Shown here in pieces: positions 28,501 through 34,858 of a stretch of DNA of 64,000 bases; the first letter of the stretch is position 1; each line of letters opens with the position of its first letter. The notes under the pieces were generated by a model. The model saw only the letters and a list, made by a program, of their open reading frames with translations, did not search any database and was not told the origin of the DNA. The DNA is from Hominimerdicola alba 8 (lineage in GTDB: Bacteria > Bacillota > Clostridia > Oscillospirales > Ruminococcaceae), in assembly GCF_000178155.2 (NCBI RefSeq), contig NZ_ADKM02000091.1, positions 124,001-188,000 of the forward strand, read 5' to 3'. The translations under genes were made by a program, and so were the position numbers.

Positions 28501-31500
28501 GTTCGGTGGACACACTTATCGAGGTCGAGGTCACCGATGCCAAGACCTACGGCAAGGTATGGCTTTATAAACAGGCTAAGGAAAGCGTTGACGGTAATCA
28601 CACCAAGCTGTTCGGCGCACAGTTCAATTTGTATACAGGCGATAATGAAAAGGTCATGTCAGTGCCGATGCTCAGGCTGTCCGATAAGCCGAACGCTTCG
28701 GTAACTACCAAAGAACTGTTGGTTGACAGCTTTACTGTCAATGACAAGGATAAGCTGACCTTTAATCTCAAAGACGGCGGCAGTGTGACCGTAACATACA
28801 AACTTGACAACAGCGGCGATATATTACATGTTGCTGCAAGTGACGATTTTGCAGACATCTACGGCTTTACGCCGACGGTCAGCGACCTGCGCCTTACTTA
28901 CTACGCAGTTTCGGCAGACGGCAGCAGCTATTATGACGATAACAAGAAAAAGTATGTCTTGTTTGACGGTTCGGCTGACAGCCAAAAGATAAAAAGCTGT
29001 ATCACTGACACTTACGTGACGGCAGACCAGGGCGGTCAGCTTTGTGTCAGAGGTCTTGACTGGAAGTCATACTACTTCCGCGAAACTGTCCCGCCTGAGG
29101 GCTACGGTCTTGCAGATGATGTGGTGTTCACAGTGAATGCCTATAACTGCGATAACCAGTTCCTCAAATGCGAAGACCCAAGTGCTATGGCGGCAATAAT
29201 CGTTGACAAGGAGATACCGAGCGCTGAGTACTTCAAGGCTTACGGCGAACCGACTTTCATGTTCAAGGTCTATGGGCTGAGTACAGAGGCAAAAGGCAGT
29301 GCTGTGAGAACGGTGAACGGCGATGACTACTACAAAACAGGCAAGGAGTACACCCTTGCGATACACCTTTCGGCGGCTAATGCGGCGGCTGACGGCACTG
29401 TGAGTGGTTCGGCTATGGTAAGTGTGCCTGAGGGTCAGTATCTTATCGAAGAACTGCCTGTGTCGAGGTACGAGTGCTATGGTCTGGAAATGGTCGGTGA
29501 CCCCGCTGACACAACAGCAAAGTACAAGTCTGTCGGCATGGACGATAAGACTTCTTACACGGTATGCAGGTCTGATAAACATAAGTACGAAGTTGACGGC
29601 GGCGCGTCATGGCAGGCTTTCTGTGACCTGACAGAAAGCGACTTAGACGATATTCCTGTATTCCGTGTAAAATACAAGAACAGGATAAATCGTTACGACA
29701 ATTTCAGTCAGGTGTCATACGCCGACAACCGCATACCCGAAAGCGAGTATCTGACAGCTTTCAAACCCATCTACAAACCCCTTGTGCCTGTATATGGCGG
29801 CGCTGAAAGTACCTACACCTATGAGATAGACCTTAAGTCTGCGCTGGGAAGTGCTGACAAGGACTTTGAAGCGGTGCTGAGTTACAACACAGGCACTACA
29901 AGACCGCTGACTTCACTGAACAATGTTTCGTTCAAGTCAACCGTTGATAATGTGGATAATATCACCGATGTGTCATTTGATTCCGCATCGGGCATACTGA
30001 AAATAACTGCCCAAAACCCCGCAAGTTTCGCAGGTCAGACTATTCTGCTGGACGTAGGCTACGGCAACGACGGCGAATACAACGAGGGCGATACGGGAAT
30101 GGTCAAGAGCACGCTTAACCTTACGTTCAGCGAGATTCAGGCTGACACAGTAAAAAAGCTGGTGCTGAAAAACGATGTGTCTAACAGGTCGTATTTCCCG
30201 CAGGCGGAAGGTGCAGGCAAGGACAGCACAGTGGCAGTCATCTACACAAAGCCTGTGGGCAGCAACACCTACACAAAGTCTATGCAGGACGCTTCACAGA
30301 CTGACACGCTGACCGTTCTTGACGGCTATGCGCTGTCATACTGGTATCTGCTTGGTGATGACGGCAGACCTCTGACAGACATAAACGGCGATGTGATACA
30401 GTTCAGGCGGAATGAAGATGCGTCAAAGGACGAGATAGTGCAGTACATTTTCAGCGGAACATGGCCTGCATATCTTGCCGCCAACGACAAACACGGCGAC
30501 CTCCTGCCCGAAAAATATACCCGCCCGCAGCCGGTCGATAACATTTCGGCATTCACATTCCAGGCAGTTGTCGGAAAAATCACGGAAAAGCCGTTGACTG
30601 CTAGGGTGATATTGACTACTAAAGATGCGCTTAATGACAGCGGTATATTAGGCATAAATAATGCAGGATATGTATCCGGTAAGATCACTGGTGTGACTCC
30701 ATCAAATATGACCGCATTTAAGGAGGGTAACGAAGCTGGTTGGAATAGCTGTGATGATAACCATAGATTGACATATGACTCTTATGCAGGAAATTATCCT
30801 TCCGGTTCTCCTTATCCTGATTATGTTCGATTCTATGCTATTGGTACAGAAGTCTACTGGTATACTGTAGATAGAGAAACTCTTCTTCCTACAAATGGAA
30901 CAGTATATTTGGTGCAGAACGAAAATAATTATAAAAATACGCCCAACCTGTTTATGAATTATAAAATGCTTTCAGATGTAAGCGGCATGTTTGATTGGGA
31001 TTTTTCCGGCATGAATATGTGTGGATATATGTTCCAAAATACAGCTATCACCGAGTTTACATTATACAGACCTATTAAGAAAACCGGGTTGATGTATTTG
31101 AGCAGAATGTTCCGTGATTGTAAAAAACTGGTTTCTGTTTCAATGACAGTGGATACGTCTGAAGCTGGAAACGGTACTGTATGGGGACCGGAAGATACAT
31201 ATATTTCCGCGCAAACAAAGCAGATGTTCTTTGGATGTGAAAATTTAACTACACTAGATCTTTCAGGTGATTTCTCAAATCTGTTTAATGCGCAAGAAAT
31301 GTTCAGAGGATGTAAGGGGCTTACAGCTTCTGAGTTTAAGCGAGCATTCTCAACATGGATCTGGAATACCAATGATAATATCAATATGCAAAAATATGGC
31401 AAAAACAATGGTGACTATATTTTCGAGAATTATAACAATGTGGAAGATCTTCAAGGTATTGACCTTGTTGATGCAAATGGAAATCACTTTCAGCGTAAAT

Positions 31501-31526
31501 ACAACACAATTATTAATGCTTCATAA
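22569..31526 (+). CDS. giant SpaA/Cna-B-domain surface protein with BspA-like C-terminus
   Basis: About 2985 residues. Signal peptide at 1-~45 (FGRVMAFMLALVMVLDLFG...TYAAA). Residues ~45-1160 form a large N-terminal region resembling adhesin head domains. From ~1165 to ~2300 there are about seven prealbumin-like SpaA/Cna-B repeats, recognisable by end motifs YYYKETKAPAGY, YILEEVSAPLGY, YLLYEFLPPVGY, YYFYEVKAPAGY and YYFRETVPPEGY, whose Glu supports Lys-Asn isopeptide bonds. One repeat has Asn in place of that Glu (YYLVNTAAPIGY). Residues ~2770-2980 resemble DUF285/BspA repeats (SGMFDWDFSGMNMCGYMFQN, MFRDCKKL, MFFGCENLTTLDLSGDF). No LPxTG-type signal or terminal helix is present. The last ~900 bp are AT-richer than the rest. 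AAGGAG lies 11 bp before the ATG at 22569. Last gene of the locus. Confidence 0.82.
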   Translation: MRTKTAFGRVMAFMLALVMVLDLFGERTAYEILGGLKTYAAASDYSVGFHWDTTGLGENNGTDREYSLDKNSTELTLTEKTDENPVLKTTFFFNLAKKIEPGNMEFTITGLDELIRNGKLTMNLNDPNLVGTWDYVKDEATDTYTFINKVEISSNNETTFTWQFNSRDAVDGADIELKTSVKVTEVETKKTYDEEKGEWVTEKIPKLPAITLESNPINLKYHSVHDENNVKIVCKDINDTDFNNLNSKYDWRSYRSVLGLDGMTEYTKKNGTATDASNQELDAHIIEQNYDEQVASRKSRGIKTSDHFIEVKLDGLQKEDLMVVNSAGNVVPLVMNGDMLGFYDFRGRGDQKAGQSYTSEYRIGVLNDVIDSTGSQKITLTSHYLVQYDDEQTVVDITDTAAHYLSTEDKQPVGNGGYMVKYNEYEINLAKEYDKHWYESHARHYNGANQLLYDNIFSGKVVTYSLTGRTPRLEEKNSAGDVISVPEYDLVYFDGAPDIKNLKDIESRQLEYSEYDFTRISVKKLVKGDSVTLDPNTTTGFDFDIFVRSNDPQSELYGKWTKVDVSGNAITGAAHTGNTVTETPVYLPAGVDEIQLIVRDLNIRADVGANVDIAYNVREEDYDRIIIDTENFYNSAGRATENSNFGTKLVNYFERRQFVGDYDVTKTYAENDSSSAYENGKIVRNTHNTVHSNTWLRDSVTTIDAKAGMKDFEYHEMTGHGASNYYSAEITAGGTVQSDTQKALQRFAVYSRVPDNLTIDENWLEKFRQSLKFSGTLLGGSTAVDENFVLENDAVTVYYDEERKCVVAEFDFRGMALDSSALTSVEFGYDANITQMQFSALDTSTEWFRTNAFITVLDDNVRLSASKDHNKTLLPARDSLNPTKGTAYEREVSMDSAQVSIHALGSQKSNYVNKYVSSYYNGWVYDNSAEVDGSNAEHLDENTKRMTSEYTYKLLFNRYSTDAREKVSDPILLDIVDGLQDSAWHGYVRNVHFEAGDNYEYTPEVYYLLRESAGVSESTDGTYNHAYGKVDDSISHLSQYGATPASTDVGSNYAADLAVYSGLKDDISTSWEKAQYTDGKYVINRQNVYAVAVIFKGAHIVGDDKEMQLRAYIDMSAPSLTNDGADANNNRAAYNDTHVFAEGENSVNGVDFPMYSVSNTTMVIMRHNVELMKVSAKDGSKRLTGARFNVYKGSPAAGTEVDSDDNLVWYYEKGGNEQFPMENKAVNLAGVLQMNLSPGIYYYKETKAPAGYVLDPTLFRFRAISDENSVFYYTTDLKTAEEIDREHLIVNKMEYDAYQNSVYSGRDPVDANKVFHIYSDDGIMLTELAYDAVQQEYIYDPDSESASAVLKCQCVDHGVRCLKVSSLPAGSYFIGSSADDPDGYWFSVADNSTITFMILKKMPMAGVKYQLRLMEGSEPAANDEQLYEITTGSDGLVHLTGLDSSKKYYLVNTAAPIGYKLVKYQPVTPDANGEIDLYSAEQLEKTERLVVEDDPIETAMAKFRKIDANRYSEEGKPEVPLNDAVYHMYYIEDDGSESLLYFAYSEAKKSYTLKGTSGSSSHTADLTSVSYTEKNALSEDFTADGMIVVSGLTYGTYILEEVSAPLGYQLNRQRQYFNVMPSYIDEFGNVNFSDEGELKGTLLLKDEEVLSRIRLTKSDAQDKKNVLKNAAYNVYRLSENTDDTLSAEDYLTAAENAAVNSLGITNSANFMKYWGEPIKQVTTNASGEALIENLPFGTYLLYEFLPPVGYLWNNDMGKWETWSFIDGENTADDLHSQVVVIDQQTITHNSTLTDTAVADENGTQPNEDGWIETYRKVPEYHEFFASHSDERKNGKARLIKTNEDRLGLSDGVFALYQVNLTDAEKAKVLGKTPEEFAAMSDSDIRKELAKTDPEITDINISDHFDLSKGRPKTVVGNTDVTIDKAIKQDMQTNGDPAKRGATITADGLEWGIYYFYEVKAPAGYQEDRTPYVFAVNSRSVDTLIEVEVTDAKTYGKVWLYKQAKESVDGNHTKLFGAQFNLYTGDNEKVMSVPMLRLSDKPNASVTTKELLVDSFTVNDKDKLTFNLKDGGSVTVTYKLDNSGDILHVAASDDFADIYGFTPTVSDLRLTYYAVSADGSSYYDDNKKKYVLFDGSADSQKIKSCITDTYVTADQGGQLCVRGLDWKSYYFRETVPPEGYGLADDVVFTVNAYNCDNQFLKCEDPSAMAAIIVDKEIPSAEYFKAYGEPTFMFKVYGLSTEAKGSAVRTVNGDDYYKTGKEYTLAIHLSAANAAADGTVSGSAMVSVPEGQYLIEELPVSRYECYGLEMVGDPADTTAKYKSVGMDDKTSYTVCRSDKHKYEVDGGASWQAFCDLTESDLDDIPVFRVKYKNRINRYDNFSQVSYADNRIPESEYLTAFKPIYKPLVPVYGGAESTYTYEIDLKSALGSADKDFEAVLSYNTGTTRPLTSLNNVSFKSTVDNVDNITDVSFDSASGILKITAQNPASFAGQTILLDVGYGNDGEYNEGDTGMVKSTLNLTFSEIQADTVKKLVLKNDVSNRSYFPQAEGAGKDSTVAVIYTKPVGSNTYTKSMQDASQTDTLTVLDGYALSYWYLLGDDGRPLTDINGDVIQFRRNEDASKDEIVQYIFSGTWPAYLAANDKHGDLLPEKYTRPQPVDNISAFTFQAVVGKITEKPLTARVILTTKDALNDSGILGINNAGYVSGKITGVTPSNMTAFKEGNEAGWNSCDDNHRLTYDSYAGNYPSGSPYPDYVRFYAIGTEVYWYTVDRETLLPTNGTVYLVQNENNYKNTPNLFMNYKMLSDVSGMFDWDFSGMNMCGYMFQNTAITEFTLYRPIKKTGLMYLSRMFRDCKKLVSVSMTVDTSEAGNGTVWGPEDTYISAQTKQMFFGCENLTTLDLSGDFSNLFNAQEMFRGCKGLTASEFKRAFSTWIWNTNDNINMQKYGKNNGDYIFENYNNVEDLQGIDLVDANGNHFQRKYNTIINAS

Positions 31527-31538
31527 TCCATAAACACT

Positions 31539-31573
31539 GATGCCCGCAGGCAAGATCTGCGGGCATCTTTTTA
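31539..31573 (+). terminator. terminator of the giant-protein gene
   Basis: GATGCCCGCAG (31539-31549) pairs with CTGCGGGCATC (31557-31567), followed by five T. Confidence 0.9.
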
Positions 31574-31576
31574 TGC

Positions 31577-31605
31577 AAAAAAGCCGCCGAAAAAACTCGG
31601 CGGCT
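31577..31605 (-). terminator. terminator of the convergent SipW operon
   Basis: AGCCGCCGA (31582-31590) pairs with TCGGCGGCT (31597-31605); on the minus strand a run of six T follows. Confidence 0.88.
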
Positions 31606-31617
31606 GAAATATTTTGT

Positions 31618-32301
31618 TTATCCCGCAAAATCATGCCACGCACTTTTCCAGCCGTTCTGTTCATCGGCTGTGTAGTCGGTGCCGTCTTCGGCTTTTACAG
31701 TCTGTACGCTTTCGGCGTAAACATAAACATCGTGGGCGGCGGGGTCGGTGCCGCTGTAGTCCATGTGTACCCATGAAAGCAGTTCTTTCGTGGACTCGCC
31801 CGCCTCGACAGGCTTTGTGTAGTAATAATAGCCTGCGGTCACTGACGGTTCGGTGGGGCTTTCCTCACGAACATACACCCAGCCTTCGGGCAGATCGTTT
31901 ATGTAGTACTTCGTGTCTTCTGTGTCTTCTCCGACTTCTGCCTTCCTGAATGTGGCAAGAAAGTCATCATAACCGTCATCGCTGACATTCGGCGCTTCTT
32001 CGCGCATATCAGCCGAGAATGAAGCCTTCGACTGTATATCAGAGTCGGACATCTCCAGCCGTACCCGCACATAACAGGGAACACTGCCCGTGTTGTCTAT
32101 CTGTACCAGCTTGCGGTAGAAAAAGTCGTTCGTCTGGTCGGGCGGCGTGAAAACTTCTGAAACGTTTATCTTGTCTTCGCCCACGCCCACAAGGTTAGGC
32201 TTTTTGTCTTTGGCACCGAAATATGCCAGTACAGCCCCGATCGCCGCCAGCATAAGAACACCGACCGAAACAGCGGCGGCAGTTTTCTTTTTCTTTGTCA
32301 T
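31618..32301 (-). CDS. SipW-type exported protein
   Basis: 227 residues with an N-terminal KKKK tract, one hydrophobic segment ending AVLAYFGAKDK, and an extracellular region with DKINVSEVF and IDNTGSVPCYVRVRLEMSD, the beta-sandwich pattern of camelysin/BsaA proteins. The signal is a degenerate SipW type: AYF is kept but the usual D-x-xTN is lost. Last gene of the minus operon, 14 bp after its neighbour, with AAAGGAG 7 bp before the ATG. No anchor. Function beyond being a surface or matrix subunit is not evident. Confidence 0.7.
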   Translation of the reverse strand: MTKKKKTAAAVSVGVLMLAAIGAVLAYFGAKDKKPNLVGVGEDKINVSEVFTPPDQTNDFFYRKLVQIDNTGSVPCYVRVRLEMSDSDIQSKASFSADMREEAPNVSDDGYDDFLATFRKAEVGEDTEDTKYYINDLPEGWVYVREESPTEPSVTAGYYYYTKPVEAGESTKELLSWVHMDYSGTDPAAHDVYVYAESVQTVKAEDGTDYTADEQNGWKSAWHDFAG

Positions 32302-32315
32302 CTGACAGCTCCTTT

Positions 32316-33143
32316 CTATGGGGTCGCCTCTTTATTGCTGACGACTGCGTATATCTTTTTAAGGTCATCGGCGCTGTAAGGGCGATCTGCTGTGCCGTCA
32401 CCCGAAAGTCCGCTTATCTCCAGCGCGTCAGCCTGAATGGTATAAGCATTTATCTGCACCTGACCCACAGTCCCTTCCGCAATATCAGCATCAACTACAC
32501 TGCGCATCTGCAAGCGGTCAAAGATGGGTATGGTGACCTTGTCAGGGGCGACCCATTCGCTGTAGCCCAGCAGATATATGTCATAACTGCCGTCCATCAT
32601 GCCCTGAACTTTGGTTATATCTTCGGTGCGCGGCGATATATCTGTCAGTTCAAGATATTCCCACCCCGCCGCCGAATTTGTGGCTTTGTTGTAAGAGAAT
32701 TCCCACTTGCACTTATCTGTCGGTTCAAGGATATAGCCTTTTTCTGTGCCGTCCTCAACGCCTGCCAGCAGATTGAATATCGCCTGCGTTTGCAGAAATT
32801 CCTCAGCCTTTGGCGGTTCTGACAGCGTGACCCCGTCAGGGACGATGCGCTGACCGTCCGCATCAAGGAATGCGGCTTCCATACGCGGCAGATAAACTTC
32901 TGCAAAGAAAAGTTCTTTTACACTGCCCGTATTTTTCACGCTGGGCTGTTTGGTTATTATCTGACCCGCAGAAAGTTTTTGGTCTTCATCGAAATCCTCT
33001 TCTATCTTAAGCGCGACCTTGCCGACAGTGAACTTGTTGACGGCATTGTCTGTGCTTGTCAGGAAAGCGAGCGTCGCACCGACCAGTGCCAGCGCACTAA
33101 GGCTCGCGATCAGTGCTATTTTTTTCAGCTTTGAACGTTCCAC
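32316..33143 (-). CDS. SipW-dependent exported protein
   Basis: 275 residues. N-terminal SipW-type signal: KKIALIASLSALALVGATL, then AFLTSTDNAVNKFTVG. The mature part begins VALKIEEDFDEDQKL and carries KQPSVKNTGSVKELFFAEVYLPR, the same layout as the plus-strand BsaA protein (AEDF, VPGQTINKDVSAVNTGNV). Starts at GTG 33143 with AAGGAG 7-8 bp upstream, inside the last 47 bp of the signal peptidase gene, which implies translational coupling with the enzyme that cleaves it. Confidence 0.78.
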   Translation of the reverse strand: MERSKLKKIALIASLSALALVGATLAFLTSTDNAVNKFTVGKVALKIEEDFDEDQKLSAGQIITKQPSVKNTGSVKELFFAEVYLPRMEAAFLDADGQRIVPDGVTLSEPPKAEEFLQTQAIFNLLAGVEDGTEKGYILEPTDKCKWEFSYNKATNSAAGWEYLELTDISPRTEDITKVQGMMDGSYDIYLLGYSEWVAPDKVTIPIFDRLQMRSVVDADIAEGTVGQVQINAYTIQADALEISGLSGDGTADRPYSADDLKKIYAVVSNKEATP

Positions 33144-33678
33144 TTTTTATCTCCTTTCCTGTTTTTTCATCTTTTTTAGTCGGTATGAAGCTGGTGACCA
33201 TCAACAGTACTATTACAACTGCCGCCAGCACCCTGCCTGTCCTGCGGTGTAAAAAAACAGCGGCAGTACCTATCTTCGGTATAACGAATACCGTCTTGCC
33301 GATGTAATTTTCAGCAGTCACGGGCGAGGTGTCCTCAGTGTTGTTGGCATCGCCTTTTGTGGTGTATCTGCCGTCGTTTATGGCTGTTACCCTGTGGGTG
33401 ACCAGCGCACTCTCGCCCATTCTGAAAGATATCACATCACCGACCGCAATGCTTTCCAGCGTGGCGTTCTCGTTAACGAAGCATACGCTGTGTACAGGTA
33501 TCGCAGGTACCATCGAACCTGTTGTGACCACATAAGGCTTTATCTTTGCCAGAAAAAGCGCCGTTACCGCTATCGCACATATTATGATGAGCGTTGTCAC
33601 AAAAGAAGCAGCCTTCTGAACCGCCGACCATATTGTACGCAAGATCACGGTCACAGTTCTTTGCTCAGGTAATGCCAT
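33097..33678 (-). CDS. second SipW-type signal peptidase
   Basis: 193 residues: N-terminal helix (VTTLIIICAIAVTALFLA), catalytic Ser in VVTTGSMVPAIPVHS (Ser55), catalytic His in ALVTHRV (His95), conserved KGDANNTEDTSPV, and a C-terminal helix followed by a charged tail. As in the gene at 18635, Ser and His but no catalytic Lys are seen, so it is of the SipW/S26B group. It overlaps genes on both sides (28 bp and 47 bp), each encoding a protein with a SipW-type signal. The two SipW loci converge and probably serve separate substrate sets. Confidence 0.87.
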   Translation of the reverse strand: MALPEQRTVTVILRTIWSAVQKAASFVTTLIIICAIAVTALFLAKIKPYVVTTGSMVPAIPVHSVCFVNENATLESIAVGDVISFRMGESALVTHRVTAINDGRYTTKGDANNTEDTSPVTAENYIGKTVFVIPKIGTAAVFLHRRTGRVLAAVVIVLLMVTSFIPTKKDEKTGKEIKSGTFKAEKNSTDREP

Positions 33679-34373
33679 ACTTTATCTGCCTTTGTTTCTG
33701 TTTCGTCAGAGGATTTGAGATACTCTGTCTGAATGCCGAAGACTTTTATATCTATGAACTGCGAACTGCCCGAAAGCGCATCGTCCTCGCGGGCGTTGCA
33801 GAATATCACCTTGTCAAACAGGGGAGTATCAGTGGTCTTGCCGGGATACAGCACCGCCATGTCATCGACAGCGGGGTCATCATTATCTGTCCATGCGTAA
33901 AGGTATGTTATTCCCGTGACTTTGCCGCTGTCATCGGTATTTTTGCGGGTATAGTCTGCCATCGGGTGCCAGCCCTTGTTGAACAGCTGTTCACTGCCGA
34001 GTGCATCGGCTGAATATTCATCATCGCTGTTTATAAAGCGAAAAAGCGGTACAGAACAGGTATTAAGTTTTATGCCCTTGTCATCGCCGCTGTTTTTTTC
34101 AAGTGTTACCTCCTGTACAGGCACAGTCACCTGCATGAAGACATAAGCGGGTGTCTTGTCGGTATTGACGATATACGGGTCTTTATCGACCTTCTGTTCG
34201 GGGACTATAGTCGGGTCATTCCGCCAGTGCGGTTCGGTGACACGTATCTGCAAAGTCGCTGACCCGAAAGTATTTGTTACATTGTCAACGCTTGTAAAAT
34301 ACGCAAGCGTCCCCGCAATGACTGTGAGCGCAGTCATTGACAGCGCCAGCATGCGGCGTTTGTTTCTTCCCAT
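33651..34373 (-). CDS. SipW-dependent exported protein, first gene of the minus operon
   Basis: 240 residues. Signal RRMLALSMTALTVIAGTLAY then FTSVDNVTNTFGSA is a textbook SipW-type sequence. The mature part has RVTEPHW and DPYIVNTDKTPAYVFMQVTVPV, a TasA/BsaA-like pattern. Start at 34373 (AAGGTG upstream) rather than eight codons earlier. A minus-strand promoter lies about 110 bp upstream. No anchor motif. Confidence 0.78.
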   Translation of the reverse strand: MGRNKRRMLALSMTALTVIAGTLAYFTSVDNVTNTFGSATLQIRVTEPHWRNDPTIVPEQKVDKDPYIVNTDKTPAYVFMQVTVPVQEVTLEKNSGDDKGIKLNTCSVPLFRFINSDDEYSADALGSEQLFNKGWHPMADYTRKNTDDSGKVTGITYLYAWTDNDDPAVDDMAVLYPGKTTDTPLFDKVIFCNAREDDALSGSSQFIDIKVFGIQTEYLKSSDETETKADKVWHYLSKEL

Positions 34374-34482
34374 TTTTTCACCTTCGTTCTGTTTCACAAG
34401 CCTGCATATAAAGCGTGTGTGCTATTATGCGCTATTTTGCTTTTGTGTTAAAAATATGGTCGTGCAATATTTATATACTGTT

Positions 34483-34511
34483 ATTATAACATGAACAAGC
34501 TGAAAATGCAA
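34483..34511 (-). promoter_or_regulatory. promoter of the minus-strand SipW operon
   Basis: On the minus strand: TTGCAT (34506-34511), 17-bp spacer, TATAAT (34483-34488). Confidence 0.7.
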
Positions 34512-34650
34512 GGGCTTTTGCATATAAATATATATGGTAAATTACGGAAGCAGCGCGGCATATCTTCTGCCGATATACTATATATAAACAACATGTCGGC
34601 AGACGTATCGATATCATGCAGTTTTCTTCACCCACCGCCTGCACTGTGTA

Positions 34651-34793
34651 AAAAAAGAATATGACTATCCCTTTAGCACACCAACTAAAAAAGCGGTGAA
34701 CAAAAGGATAATTGAGCACCATACGCCAAGAACCTTAAGTTCTGTATAGCCGCTGTTTTTGTGGTGTGTCAGCGGGATAACCACAAAAAAGAA
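34651..34793 (+). mobile_element. MITE-like element, full 125-bp copy with 9-bp target duplication
   Basis: Element at 34660-34784, from TATGACTATCCCTTTAGCAC to GTCAGCGGGATAACCAC. The ends are imperfect inverted repeats of about 23 bp, with TATCCC...CACACCA in common. It is flanked by AAAAAAGAA at 34651-34659 and 34785-34793. Inside is the palindrome AGAAC-CTTAA-GTTCT. It has no coding capacity, so any transposase would be supplied elsewhere. Confidence 0.85.
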
Positions 34794-34838
34794 TAAACAG
34801 ATTCGAGCGCACTACAGCAGGCTTTCATCTGTTTATTC
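34791..34838 (-). terminator. hairpin after the GGDEF gene
   Basis: GAATAAACAGAT (34791-34802) pairs with ATCTGTTTATTC (34827-34838). It lies just downstream of the minus-strand GGDEF gene; its A/T-rich flank on the minus strand could support termination. One arm overlaps the MITE target duplication. Confidence 0.55.
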
Positions 34839-34858
34839 TCAGTTATCATATTATCAGA

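Noticed and set aside
33097-33143. 47-bp overlap of the second SipW gene with its neighbour as a sign of a frameshift
   Set aside because: Both frames are intact: the peptidase has a plausible charged tail and the neighbour's GTG has a good AAGGAG, so a true overlap is the simpler reading.
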